DNA of 64,000 bases, taken from Lysobacter_I sp049296025. GTDB lineage: Bacteria > Pseudomonadota > Gammaproteobacteria > Xanthomonadales > Xanthomonadaceae. The notes beneath the pieces were generated by a model. It was not told the origin of the DNA. It was given only the letters and a program-made list of their open reading frames with translations, and ran no database searches. The position numbers and the translations under genes are program-made. Numbering within the stretch: position 1 is the first letter of the stretch; each line of letters begins with the position of its first letter. Shown one piece after another: positions 33,811-41,927 of the stretch. The DNA lies in NCBI GenBank assembly GCA_049296025.1, contig JBAQRU010000053.1:1-64000 (forward strand), written 5' to 3'.

Positions 33811-36804
33811 ATGACTTTGAAGACCAACAAACTCCGCGACGCGATTTCGTTCGCGCTCGTGGGCGCTACCGCCCTCGCGGGCACGAGCGTTGCATTCGCT
33901 CAAGACACGCCTTCCGATGATGAACTCGACACCGTCGTCGTCACCGGTTCGCGCATTCGCGTCGCCACCGACGAAGAAGGCACCTCGCCGCTGCTGACCA
34001 TCGATCGTGCCGCGATCGAAGCTACCGGTCTGACCTCGGTCGGCGACATCCTGTTCAACATCACCGCCAGTGACGGCGGCGCGTTGCGCAATATCACCAC
34101 CAGCACCAACGGCAGCGACGGCACTCAGAACATCTCGCTGCGCGGCTTGGGTTCGACCCGTACCCTGCTTCTCGTCAACGGCCGCCGCTGGGTTACCCAG
34201 GGTTCCGGCGACGTCGACCTGAACACCATTCCGATCTCGGTCGTCGAGCGCATCGAAGTGCTGAAGGACGGCGCCTCGGCCATCTATGGTTCCGACGCGA
34301 TCGCAGGCGTGATCAACGTGATCACCCGCAAGAATTTCGACGGCGCCGAAGCCAAGGCCTACATGGGCGCTTACACCAAAGGCGACGGTCTGCAGCAGTC
34401 CTACGACTTCACCGTCGGCTCGAACAGCGATCGTTGGAACGCCGTGCTCAGCCTCGGCTACCAGACCCAGGATCCGGTGTACGCCGGTGATCGTGAAATC
34501 TCGTCGGTGCCGGTCTACGGCGGCGGTGATCTGGCGTCGGGCGGTCTCTACGGTTCGGGCAGCACTCTGCGCGGCAACTTCACCCGTTGCGCCGGTGCTC
34601 TGACTCCGACTTCGACCGGCTTCCAGACCTGCACCATCGTCGCTGGCGGTCCGTTCACCCTGAATCAGGGCGACGATGGCCGTCAAGCGACCGACTTCCG
34701 TCGTTTCATCAGCTACACCTTCGACGGTTCGGGCAGCTCGGACCGCTACAACTTCGCACCGGTCAACTACCTGTTGCAGCCGATCGAACGCTTCAACGTC
34801 TACGGCCAGGGCACCCTGCGCCTGACCGACCGCATCAACGCCAATGTCCAGGCCGTCTACGTCAAGCGCGACTCCGACCAGCAGTTGGCCGAAGTGCCGC
34901 TGACCATGGACATCCGCGGCGCGAGTGGTCCGCAGTGGGCGTTCGCGCCGACCGCTGGCAACGTGTTCAATCCCTTCGGTCAAGACCTCCGCGCGGCCAA
35001 CTTCCGCGCAGCTGCCGTCGGCCCGCGCAAGCCTTACTACGACAATGACAACACCGCGGTGACCCTGTCGTTCGACGGCTCGTTCGACCTGGCCGGCCGT
35101 GACATGTACTGGGATGCCGGTTATTCGTACCTGAACTCGCGCATCTCCGTCCGTGGCGAGAACTACATCAACCTGTTCAACCTGCGTCGTGCCGTCGGCG
35201 ATTCCCGTCGTAACGCCGTAACCGGTGCGCTGGAATGTCTGGACGGTGCCGGCGCGGTCATCAGTGGTTGCGTGCCGTACAACCTCTTCGGTGGTCCGGA
35301 CCTCGGTCTGGCGGCAGGCGTGATTTCGCAGGCCGAATACGATGCGATGAACCGCTACATCAGCTACACCAAGAACGAGTTCCAGGAAAACACCACGAAG
35401 GATTACTTCGCGAATCTTTCCGGCTCGATCGTCGATCTGCCGGCCGGCCCGCTGGGCTTCGCCGTTGGCCTGGAACACCGCCGCACCAGTTTCGTCAACC
35501 AGCCCGACGCGCTCGTCGCTGGCGGCGGTTCGTCGGACAATTTCTCCGAGCCGACCAGCGGCGCGGTGAACTCCGATGAAATCTACGCCGAGTTGAACGT
35601 GCCGATCCTGGCCGACATCCCGGGCGCCAAACTGCTGGAACTGAATCTGGCGGCCCGCAAGTCCGACTACGAAACCTCCGGCTTCTTCGGTGGAAGCAAC
35701 ATCTCCCCGAACCTCGGTGGCGACACTTCGAAGAAGATCGGCGTGAAGTGGCAGGTGTTCGACGACCTGATGTTCCGCTACACCCATTCGGAATCGTTCC
35801 GCGCCCCGAGCGTGACCGATCTGTACGCAGGCGGCGGCGAAAGCTTCCCGCAGGCTGTCGATCCCTGCAACCCGGCCAATATCGGTCTGGCGACCACTGA
35901 TGCATCGCGATGCATCGCTGATGGCGTGCCCGCTGGCGGCGTGGCACAGCCCAATTCGCAGATCCGTTCGCTGGTCGGCGGCAACCCGAATCTGGAGCCG
36001 GAATTCGGCACCACCCAGAGTTTCGGCGTGGTCTACAGCCCGAGCTGGGCCCCGGGTCTGAACTTCACCCTCGACTGGTACAAGATCGAGCTTGAGGAAG
36101 TGATCTCGTTCCGTGGCGCGCAGTCCATTCTCAACGCCTGCTACCGCAACATCGGTTCGCCCGGTGGTGCAGACGATGCCGCCCAGCGCGCCTTGTTCTG
36201 CTCCTTCGTCACCCGCGACTCGACCGGCACTATCACCGACCTGCGCCAGTCGAGCTTCAATCTGGACAAGGGCAAAGTCGAGGGTTACGACTTCCAGGCC
36301 ACCTACGCCATGCCGGAAACCGCATGGGGCAAGTTCGCGTTCCAGTGGGATAACACCTATCAGACCGAGAACACCCTGTTCGGCACCGTGGGCGAGTACA
36401 ACGGTGCGCCGACGTGGCGTCTGCGCTCGAACTTCACCACCTCGTGGAAGAAGGGCGACTGGGATGCTTCGTGGGCCGTCCGCTACTACTCCGCCCTCGA
36501 CGAAACCTGCGATGGTGGTTACTACTTCGAATACGGCATCACGCCGAGCGAAATCTGCAACCACGACGTCTACGATTCCAACGGCAACTTCCTCGCCTAC
36601 GAAAACCAAATCGGCTCGCGCATCTATCACGATGTGCAGGTCGGCGTGAAGTTGCCGTGGAATGCCAAGGTTTCCGCCGGTGCCCGCAACCTGTTCGGCA
36701 AGGAACCGCCGATCACCCGCAACTCGTTCGCGCATTCGTTCGACGGCGCTTACGATCTGCCGGGCGGTGGTTTCTTCTACCTGCAGTACAACCAGAAGTT
36801 CTGA
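33811..36804 (+). CDS. TonB-dependent outer-membrane receptor
   Basis: This 997-residue receptor has a signal peptide, then a TonB box-like DTVVVTGSRIR and a plug domain (SVGDILFN, SLRGLGSTRTLLLVNGRRW, VERIEVLKDGASAIYGSDAIAGVINVI). A 22-strand barrel follows, with NPNLEPEFGTT and a C-terminal FFYLQYNQKF ending in Phe. It is of the oar-like class common in Xanthomonadales and Caulobacter. ATG 33811 is preceded by GGAGAGAGAG; an earlier in-frame ATG at 33778 lacks this. The upstream 170 bases hold a -10-like TACTAT near 33716 with an AT-rich tract before it. It ends with a strong terminator and is next to an oxygenase and a sulfotransferase. The ligand is not known. Confidence 0.95.
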   Translation: MTLKTNKLRDAISFALVGATALAGTSVAFAQDTPSDDELDTVVVTGSRIRVATDEEGTSPLLTIDRAAIEATGLTSVGDILFNITASDGGALRNITTSTNGSDGTQNISLRGLGSTRTLLLVNGRRWVTQGSGDVDLNTIPISVVERIEVLKDGASAIYGSDAIAGVINVITRKNFDGAEAKAYMGAYTKGDGLQQSYDFTVGSNSDRWNAVLSLGYQTQDPVYAGDREISSVPVYGGGDLASGGLYGSGSTLRGNFTRCAGALTPTSTGFQTCTIVAGGPFTLNQGDDGRQATDFRRFISYTFDGSGSSDRYNFAPVNYLLQPIERFNVYGQGTLRLTDRINANVQAVYVKRDSDQQLAEVPLTMDIRGASGPQWAFAPTAGNVFNPFGQDLRAANFRAAAVGPRKPYYDNDNTAVTLSFDGSFDLAGRDMYWDAGYSYLNSRISVRGENYINLFNLRRAVGDSRRNAVTGALECLDGAGAVISGCVPYNLFGGPDLGLAAGVISQAEYDAMNRYISYTKNEFQENTTKDYFANLSGSIVDLPAGPLGFAVGLEHRRTSFVNQPDALVAGGGSSDNFSEPTSGAVNSDEIYAELNVPILADIPGAKLLELNLAARKSDYETSGFFGGSNISPNLGGDTSKKIGVKWQVFDDLMFRYTHSESFRAPSVTDLYAGGGESFPQAVDPCNPANIGLATTDASRCIADGVPAGGVAQPNSQIRSLVGGNPNLEPEFGTTQSFGVVYSPSWAPGLNFTLDWYKIELEEVISFRGAQSILNACYRNIGSPGGADDAAQRALFCSFVTRDSTGTITDLRQSSFNLDKGKVEGYDFQATYAMPETAWGKFAFQWDNTYQTENTLFGTVGEYNGAPTWRLRSNFTTSWKKGDWDASWAVRYYSALDETCDGGYYFEYGITPSEICNHDVYDSNGNFLAYENQIGSRIYHDVQVGVKLPWNAKVSAGARNLFGKEPPITRNSFAHSFDGAYDLPGGGFFYLQYNQKF

Positions 36805-36835
36805 TCGCTTCCGGTTCAGCTTCAATCGCACGACG

Positions 36836-36864
36836 AAACGGCCTCCGAAAGGGGGCCGTTTTTT
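36836..36864 (+). terminator. intrinsic terminator after the TonB receptor
   Basis: AAACGGCC-TCC-GAAA-GG-GGGCCGTTTTTT forms a stem of about 10 bp with a T-run just after the receptor stop. The same sequence gives a weaker terminator for the convergent oxygenase gene. Confidence 0.9.
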
Positions 36865-36905
36865 GTGCGGCACTTTATATCGCTTGCGTAAACCAGCCGA
36901 GGCAC

Positions 36906-37562
36906 TCAGCCAGGGCGATTGAACCAGGCGTTGAACGCGACCGTGACGCGTTGCCCCGTACCGCGAAACGGCGTGACGTAATGACCGAGCCACGAGGGAA
37001 AGAACACCAATTGGCCAGGCTTGAGGGTAATCACGAAGTTGCCGTGACTGTAGGGCCAGCGTAGACGCGCATTGGCAGCATCGAGGAACGTGTTCACCGC
37101 CATTTGCGGATGCGGAAACACGAGACAACCGTTGTTCTCGTAGCCGGGGTCGGGCTGTCCATCCGACACACAGTAGACACCGGACCAGCTCGCCATCGGA
37201 TGGTTGTGATAACCGAAATAGCCGCCGTCACGGGTAACGTGGAACCACGTCTGACTGGCGATACGCAGCCCCCGGGTACCCTCGGCCAGATCCGGATTGA
37301 TGTTGCGCAGGAATTCGCCCAAAGCCCCCCAGACCCAACCGCGCAACGCCTGCACGCAAGCCTCTTCGCTCGCGAAGAAATCGAAATCGCTTTCGAACAG
37401 CCCATCGGGCTGGTGGACGACCGGATCCGGGTTGCGGTAGCCGGCACCCCGCGCTTCGAGGGCCAGAATCACCCGCATCAGCGCTTCATTCAACTCAGCC
37501 GGCTCAGGGTGGAAGCGTTCCGCCATCGGCACGGCGAAGGCGGGAAACACATTGATGGTCAT
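36906..37562 (-). CDS. 2OG-Fe(II) oxygenase-like protein (TIGR02466 type)
   Basis: This 218-residue protein has the pattern of this family of putative prolyl-4-hydroxylase-like oxygenases: WFHVTRDGGYFGYHNHPMASWSGVYCV and GYENNGCLVFPHP. It ends LKPGQLVFFPSWLGHYVTPFRGTGQRVTVAFNAWF. The first His pair and the distal His with an Arg about ten residues later would bind iron and 2-oxoglutarate. GGAG lies about 8 bases upstream of ATG 37562. It lies between the TonB receptor (convergent) and a TPR-sulfotransferase gene (same direction, upstream). Confidence 0.85.
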   Translation of the reverse strand: MTINVFPAFAVPMAERFHPEPAELNEALMRVILALEARGAGYRNPDPVVHQPDGLFESDFDFFASEEACVQALRGWVWGALGEFLRNINPDLAEGTRGLRIASQTWFHVTRDGGYFGYHNHPMASWSGVYCVSDGQPDPGYENNGCLVFPHPQMAVNTFLDAANARLRWPYSHGNFVITLKPGQLVFFPSWLGHYVTPFRGTGQRVTVAFNAWFNRPG

Positions 37563-37677
37563 CTGTGGAACTCCCCGGAATGCAGTCAGACGCACCATAG
37601 CTGCGGGGCCGAGCGACCGACACCGCTGACGTCAAATTTTGGCTGCGCGCTTTCTCTGACAACTCGCGTGACCCAGG

Positions 37678-39261
37678 TCAAAGTAAGCCATGCGTCGCCA
37701 GACGGTCGAGCATCGGCCCCAGATGGCGTTCGTAAGCCCGCCACAAACCGCCGCGATTGGTGAGGATGCCCTTGCGGACCTGGTTCGAGCTGGCGGTGGC
37801 GACCATGCCGCTGCCGCGCCCGACTTCCAGCATGTCCGGGCGGAAATCGAAGCCGCAGTGCGCCGCGATCCGACGCGCCTGCGTCTCGGGCTCGGACACC
37901 ATGGCATCGTAATCGATGTCGAACACCCGCCCCGGCAAGGTCTCCCGCCAATAGTCCATCAGGTCGCGGTAGGCCTTGTAGTAATCGGTCATCTCGATCT
38001 GGTCGTATGAGTACGACGCTTCGGTGGTGAACAGCGTGCGCAGGTTGGAGAAGCAGGTGTCTGCCGGATCGCGACGCATATGCAGCAGCCGTGCCTGCGG
38101 CAACGCCTTGGCGATCGGGCCCAGCAGGACGAAGTTCGGATTCTGCTTCTCGGTGACGAACGCACGCCCGCGCCCTCGGGTGCGCATGGCATTGAGGAAA
38201 CCACGGCCGATGGCCGGGTAGTCAAAGCCACGGGCGCGCTCGACGATCGTCGAATCCACGATGCCGCGGCAGAAGTGGTCGGCGGCGTGGCGCAGTTGCG
38301 CCGGAAAGGTGTAGGTCTCGCCGGCGTCGGCGACATCGGGATGACCCGACAAAATGCGCTCAAGCAAGGTGGTGCCGCTGCGATGCATGCCGACGATGAA
38401 GATCGGAGTCATCGGATCTTCGATCGGTTCGCCGCAGGAAAATTCGGCGTCGAAGGCCGAGCGCAGCGCGTCGAAGACCGCCGTGGTCTGGGCATGGTCG
38501 TAAGGCTGTTCGACCCGGCGGGCGCGGCACGCGCGCGCCAGTGCTTCCCACGCGCCGTCGTAGTCGCCCAGATCGTGCAATTCGTTGTGCAGGGCGTAAC
38601 CGAGATGCCCTTCGTCCTTGGCCGTGAGGTTGGGCTGCGCCAGCAGCTTGCGCAGCGCGTCGACACGGTTGCGCTCCGGCGTGTTCCTGGCCACTCGCGA
38701 CAGCACCGAATACACCGCCGCAAAGGTCGGACGGATTTTCAACGCGCGCTCGAAAGCCACAACGGATTCCTCGGAGCGGCCCGCGAACATCAGCACCAAT
38801 CCGTGCATGTTGTGCGCCTCGGCGAGGTCCGGACGCAACTTCAACGCGTGTTCGATCCAGATCAGCGTCTTCTCGTGGTCGCCGGCACTGGCGAAAAATG
38901 AGGCGAGATCGATCAGCTTCTCTGGCGACAGCTTCATCGCCAGCCCGGTGCGTTCGATATACGCCTGCAGCTCGGGCAGCGCTTCGAATCGGCGCAGGCG
39001 CCGCGCCACTGCCAGCCCTGCCATCGGCGGCACGCCATCGACCTTGGCTGCGGCAAGTACCGCGTGCAAAGACTCACGATAGGCGTCGAGCTTTTCCTTC
39101 GCGGTGGACAGCTCCAGCCACGCCGGCAGGAAACTGCGGTCGTGCTCGACGATGGCCTCGTAGGAAGCTGCAGCCTGGCGCCATTGCTGGTGCTGGGTAT
39201 GACGCTGCCCCTGCTGCCAGAGCGCCTGTTGCTTGTTCGACAGTGTGGGGTTCGACATCAC
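37678..39261 (-). CDS. TPR-repeat protein with C-terminal sulfotransferase domain
   Basis: This is a 527-residue soluble protein. The N-terminal about 260 residues are helical TPR-like repeats (WRQAAASYEAIVEHDRSFLPAWLEL, LRPDLAEAHNMHGLVLMFAGR). The C-terminal part is a sulfotransferase, with the PAPS loop FIVGMHRSGTTLLERIL near 286-300 and the second motif HMRRDPADTCFSN. The TPRs may hold a protein or peptide substrate. The oxygenase gene follows it 115 bases downstream on the same strand. Confidence 0.92.
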   Translation of the reverse strand: MMSNPTLSNKQQALWQQGQRHTQHQQWRQAAASYEAIVEHDRSFLPAWLELSTAKEKLDAYRESLHAVLAAAKVDGVPPMAGLAVARRLRRFEALPELQAYIERTGLAMKLSPEKLIDLASFFASAGDHEKTLIWIEHALKLRPDLAEAHNMHGLVLMFAGRSEESVVAFERALKIRPTFAAVYSVLSRVARNTPERNRVDALRKLLAQPNLTAKDEGHLGYALHNELHDLGDYDGAWEALARACRARRVEQPYDHAQTTAVFDALRSAFDAEFSCGEPIEDPMTPIFIVGMHRSGTTLLERILSGHPDVADAGETYTFPAQLRHAADHFCRGIVDSTIVERARGFDYPAIGRGFLNAMRTRGRGRAFVTEKQNPNFVLLGPIAKALPQARLLHMRRDPADTCFSNLRTLFTTEASYSYDQIEMTDYYKAYRDLMDYWRETLPGRVFDIDYDAMVSEPETQARRIAAHCGFDFRPDMLEVGRGSGMVATASSNQVRKGILTNRGGLWRAYERHLGPMLDRLATHGLL

Positions 39262-39327
39262 GCGATTTTAGGGGAAACCCAAGCCGCCGCGCATTCGGCA
39301 ACGGCCGAGGATGCGCGGGAGCGACCG

Positions 39328-41127
39328 TCAGCCGCCCAATTCGCCGAGGATACGCGCCTGTTCGACCTTCAGGACCGCAGGCATGCGCGGGCCGTATTCG
39401 TCGAGGAACTCGCCGATGCTGGCGAATTCGGCTTGCCATCCGGCGCGATCGAAACCGAACAGTTTCTCGCCAGCTTCACTGCTCAGGCTGACGCCATCAA
39501 GATTCAAATCGCCCGGTTGCGGCAACCCGCCGATCGGCGTATCGAGGGCTCCGGCCGTGCCCTTCACACGTTCGATCATCCACTCGATCACGCGCAGGTT
39601 GTCGCCGAAGCCCGGCCACAGGAATTTTCCGTCGTCGCCCTTGCGGAACCAGTTGACGTGGAAAATCTTCGGCAACTTCGCGCCGGCTTGATCGAACGAC
39701 AGCCAGTGTCCGAAATAGTCGGCGAAGTTGTAGCCGCAGAAGGGCTTCATCGCCATCGGGTCACGACGCATCACGCCGACCGCACCGGTCGCTGCGGCCG
39801 TGGTTTCCGAGCCCATCGCAGCGCCGATCAGCACACCGTGAGTCCAGTCTCGCGCCTCGAATACCAGGGGCACCAGCGACGCACGACGACCGCCGAACAC
39901 GATCGCGCTGATCGGTACGCCCTGCACATCTTCCGCTTTCGGCGAGTACGACGGGCACTGCTTGGCGCTGACGGTGAAGCGTGAGTTCGGATGCGCGGCC
40001 GGACCACGCGCTGGATCGTTGCAATCGTAGTCACGACCGCGCCAATCAAACGCTGGCACGCCGCCATCCAAGCCCTCCCACCATGGCTGCACGTCGGCGG
40101 TCAGTGCGACGTTGGTGAAAATCGTGTCGTGCTGGATCGTCGCCAATGCATTGGGATTGGACTTGCTCGACGTGCCGGGCGCGACGCCGAAGAAACCGGC
40201 TTCCGGATTGATCGCGTACAGACGGCCGTCGGCGCCGGGGCGCATCCAGCAGATGTCGTCGCCGATGGTGGTGACTTTCCAGCCATCGTGGCGGTAGCCC
40301 TCCGGCGGAATCAGCATCGCCAGATTGGTCTTGCCGCAAGCCGAGGGGAAAGCCGCAGCGATGTAGTGGGTCTCGCCCTGCGGATTTTCCACGCCGAGGA
40401 TCAGCATGTGCTCCGCAAGCCAACCTTCGCTGCGCGCCTGGTACGAGGCGATGCGCAACGCGTGGCACTTCTTGCCCAGCAGCGCATTGCCGCCATAGCC
40501 GGAACCGAACGACTTGATCGTCAGCTGCTCCGGGAAATGCATGATGAAACGACGGTTGGGATCGAGTTCGCCAATCGAATGCAGGCCCTTCACGAACACG
40601 GCGCCCGCGAGCCCTTCGCGCTCGATGCGCGCCAGCGCCGACGCGCCCATGCGGGTCATAATGCGCATGTTCGCGACCACGTACGGCGAATCGGTGATTT
40701 CCACGCCGCAGCGCGACAGTGGCGAATCGATCGGGCCCATGCAGTACGGAATCACGTACATCGTCCGACCTTTCATGCAGCCATCGAACAAGGCATCCAT
40801 GGTGGCATGGCCTTCGTCGGGCGCCATCCAGTGATTGTTCGGACCGGCGTCGTCGGCCTGCGTGGTGCAGACGAACGTGAGGTGCTCGACGCGGGCGACA
40901 TCGTCCGGATGCGAGCGGTGCAGCCAGCTGTCCGGATGGGTCTTTTCGTTGAGTTTGATCAGGGTGCCGTCGGCCTGCATCTTGGCGATCAGCGCGGCGT
41001 TCTCGGCATCGCTGCCGTCGCACCAGTGGATCGCGTCCGGGCGGGTCAAGCGCGCGGCCTCCTCCACCCATTGATTCAATGCGTCGAGACGGGTGACGGG
41101 GTGTTGGGGCACGGCGAGGGCATTCAT
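39328..41127 (-). CDS. pckG: phosphoenolpyruvate carboxykinase (GTP)
   Basis: This enzyme makes phosphoenolpyruvate from oxaloacetate with GTP, the first gluconeogenic step. The 599-residue product has the GTP-type P-loop FPSACGKTNLAML near residue 265 and a metal-binding histidine region. The active-site motif is MGPIDSPLSRCGV, and the C-terminal part contains NWFRKGDDGKFLWPGFGDN. It ends just before the TPR-sulfotransferase gene. Confidence 0.96.
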   Translation of the reverse strand: MNALAVPQHPVTRLDALNQWVEEAARLTRPDAIHWCDGSDAENAALIAKMQADGTLIKLNEKTHPDSWLHRSHPDDVARVEHLTFVCTTQADDAGPNNHWMAPDEGHATMDALFDGCMKGRTMYVIPYCMGPIDSPLSRCGVEITDSPYVVANMRIMTRMGASALARIEREGLAGAVFVKGLHSIGELDPNRRFIMHFPEQLTIKSFGSGYGGNALLGKKCHALRIASYQARSEGWLAEHMLILGVENPQGETHYIAAAFPSACGKTNLAMLIPPEGYRHDGWKVTTIGDDICWMRPGADGRLYAINPEAGFFGVAPGTSSKSNPNALATIQHDTIFTNVALTADVQPWWEGLDGGVPAFDWRGRDYDCNDPARGPAAHPNSRFTVSAKQCPSYSPKAEDVQGVPISAIVFGGRRASLVPLVFEARDWTHGVLIGAAMGSETTAAATGAVGVMRRDPMAMKPFCGYNFADYFGHWLSFDQAGAKLPKIFHVNWFRKGDDGKFLWPGFGDNLRVIEWMIERVKGTAGALDTPIGGLPQPGDLNLDGVSLSSEAGEKLFGFDRAGWQAEFASIGEFLDEYGPRMPAVLKVEQARILGELGG

Positions 41128-41135
41128 GCGCTGAC

Positions 41136-41732
41136 TCAGGCTTTGTGAAGAGGAGGAATCAAGGTGTCCATGACGTGCTCGACGTAGGCCTCGAATTCGT
41201 CGTGCGCCAGACGCGGTTGATGCAGCTGCAGGCTGAGCTGCAGGAAGCCGACGTACGCGGCGTAGGCTAGGCGCGCGCGATGCTGGGCATCGGTGCGCAC
41301 CAGCCCGGTCTGACGGAAAGAAGCAGCGAGATAGTCGAGGCGACGTTGCGAGACGCGACCGATCACCGGCCCCACTGCGGGGTGATCCAGCGCTTTGAGC
41401 AGTTCGCTGTAGATCTTGTGCGATTTCACTTCGTGCGCGACCACCTGGAACAGCGCGCGCAGGCGCTGTCGAGGATCGCGCACGGCTTCGAGTTTGCCGA
41501 AAACGGTCTCCTGCTCCACCGATTCCCAGCGCTCCAGCGCCGCCGCCAGCAAGGCGTCGCGGGATGGAAAATGCCAGTAGAAACTGCCTTTGGTGACGCC
41601 GAGGCGTCGAGCCAGCGGCTCGACCGCCACCGAGGCCACGCCCTGCTCGGAGATCAGGTCCAGGGCGGCCTGCGCCCAGTCTTCGGCGCTCAGGCGGCCG
41701 TTCCGTTCGGTTTTCGCGGCGACATCGGTCAT
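41136..41732 (-). CDS. TetR family transcriptional regulator
   Basis: This 198-residue regulator has an N-terminal helix-turn-helix (VAVEPLARRLGVTKGSFYWHFPSRDALLAAALERWE, helix 3 near the KGSFYWHF motif) and a C-terminal all-helical ligand domain. It is divergent from fadE and probably controls it and itself in response to acyl-CoA or a related lipid. An imperfect palindrome AACCATACGGAACGGTT at 41744-41760 close to its start is a candidate operator. Confidence 0.9.
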   Translation of the reverse strand: MTDVAAKTERNGRLSAEDWAQAALDLISEQGVASVAVEPLARRLGVTKGSFYWHFPSRDALLAAALERWESVEQETVFGKLEAVRDPRQRLRALFQVVAHEVKSHKIYSELLKALDHPAVGPVIGRVSQRRLDYLAASFRQTGLVRTDAQHRARLAYAAYVGFLQLSLQLHQPRLAHDEFEAYVEHVMDTLIPPLHKA

Positions 41733-41743
41733 GCCGCCAGTTT

Positions 41744-41760
41744 AACCATACGGAACGGTT
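41744..41760. promoter_or_regulatory. candidate TetR operator in the divergent fadE promoter region
   Basis: A 17-base imperfect palindrome with AACC/GGTT outer arms lies 12 bases before the regulator start. A direct repeat TTCCGGCAC occurs at 41798-41806 and 41808-41816. Either could bind the regulator. The positions fit autorepression, but no family consensus can be compared by eye. Confidence 0.35.
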
Positions 41761-41927
41761 CGGGACAGTATCGTGTGACTACGATTTCAATCCAGTATTC
41801 CGGCACTTTCCGGCACATTGACATCCGCCGATCCGTCTATCCATACTTCAGCGTATGGAGCAGCCATCCGGCCGCTCCGCAAGGCATTCACATCCCACGC
41901 CGAGCCGACGGCTCGCCGGAGCGCATC

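Noticed and set aside
33622..37128. 1168-codon open frame on the minus strand
   Set aside because: It lies antisense to the TonB receptor, which has complete domain evidence. The translation is biased composition (Arg/Val/Gly/His-rich) with no domain; a shadow of high-GC coding sequence.
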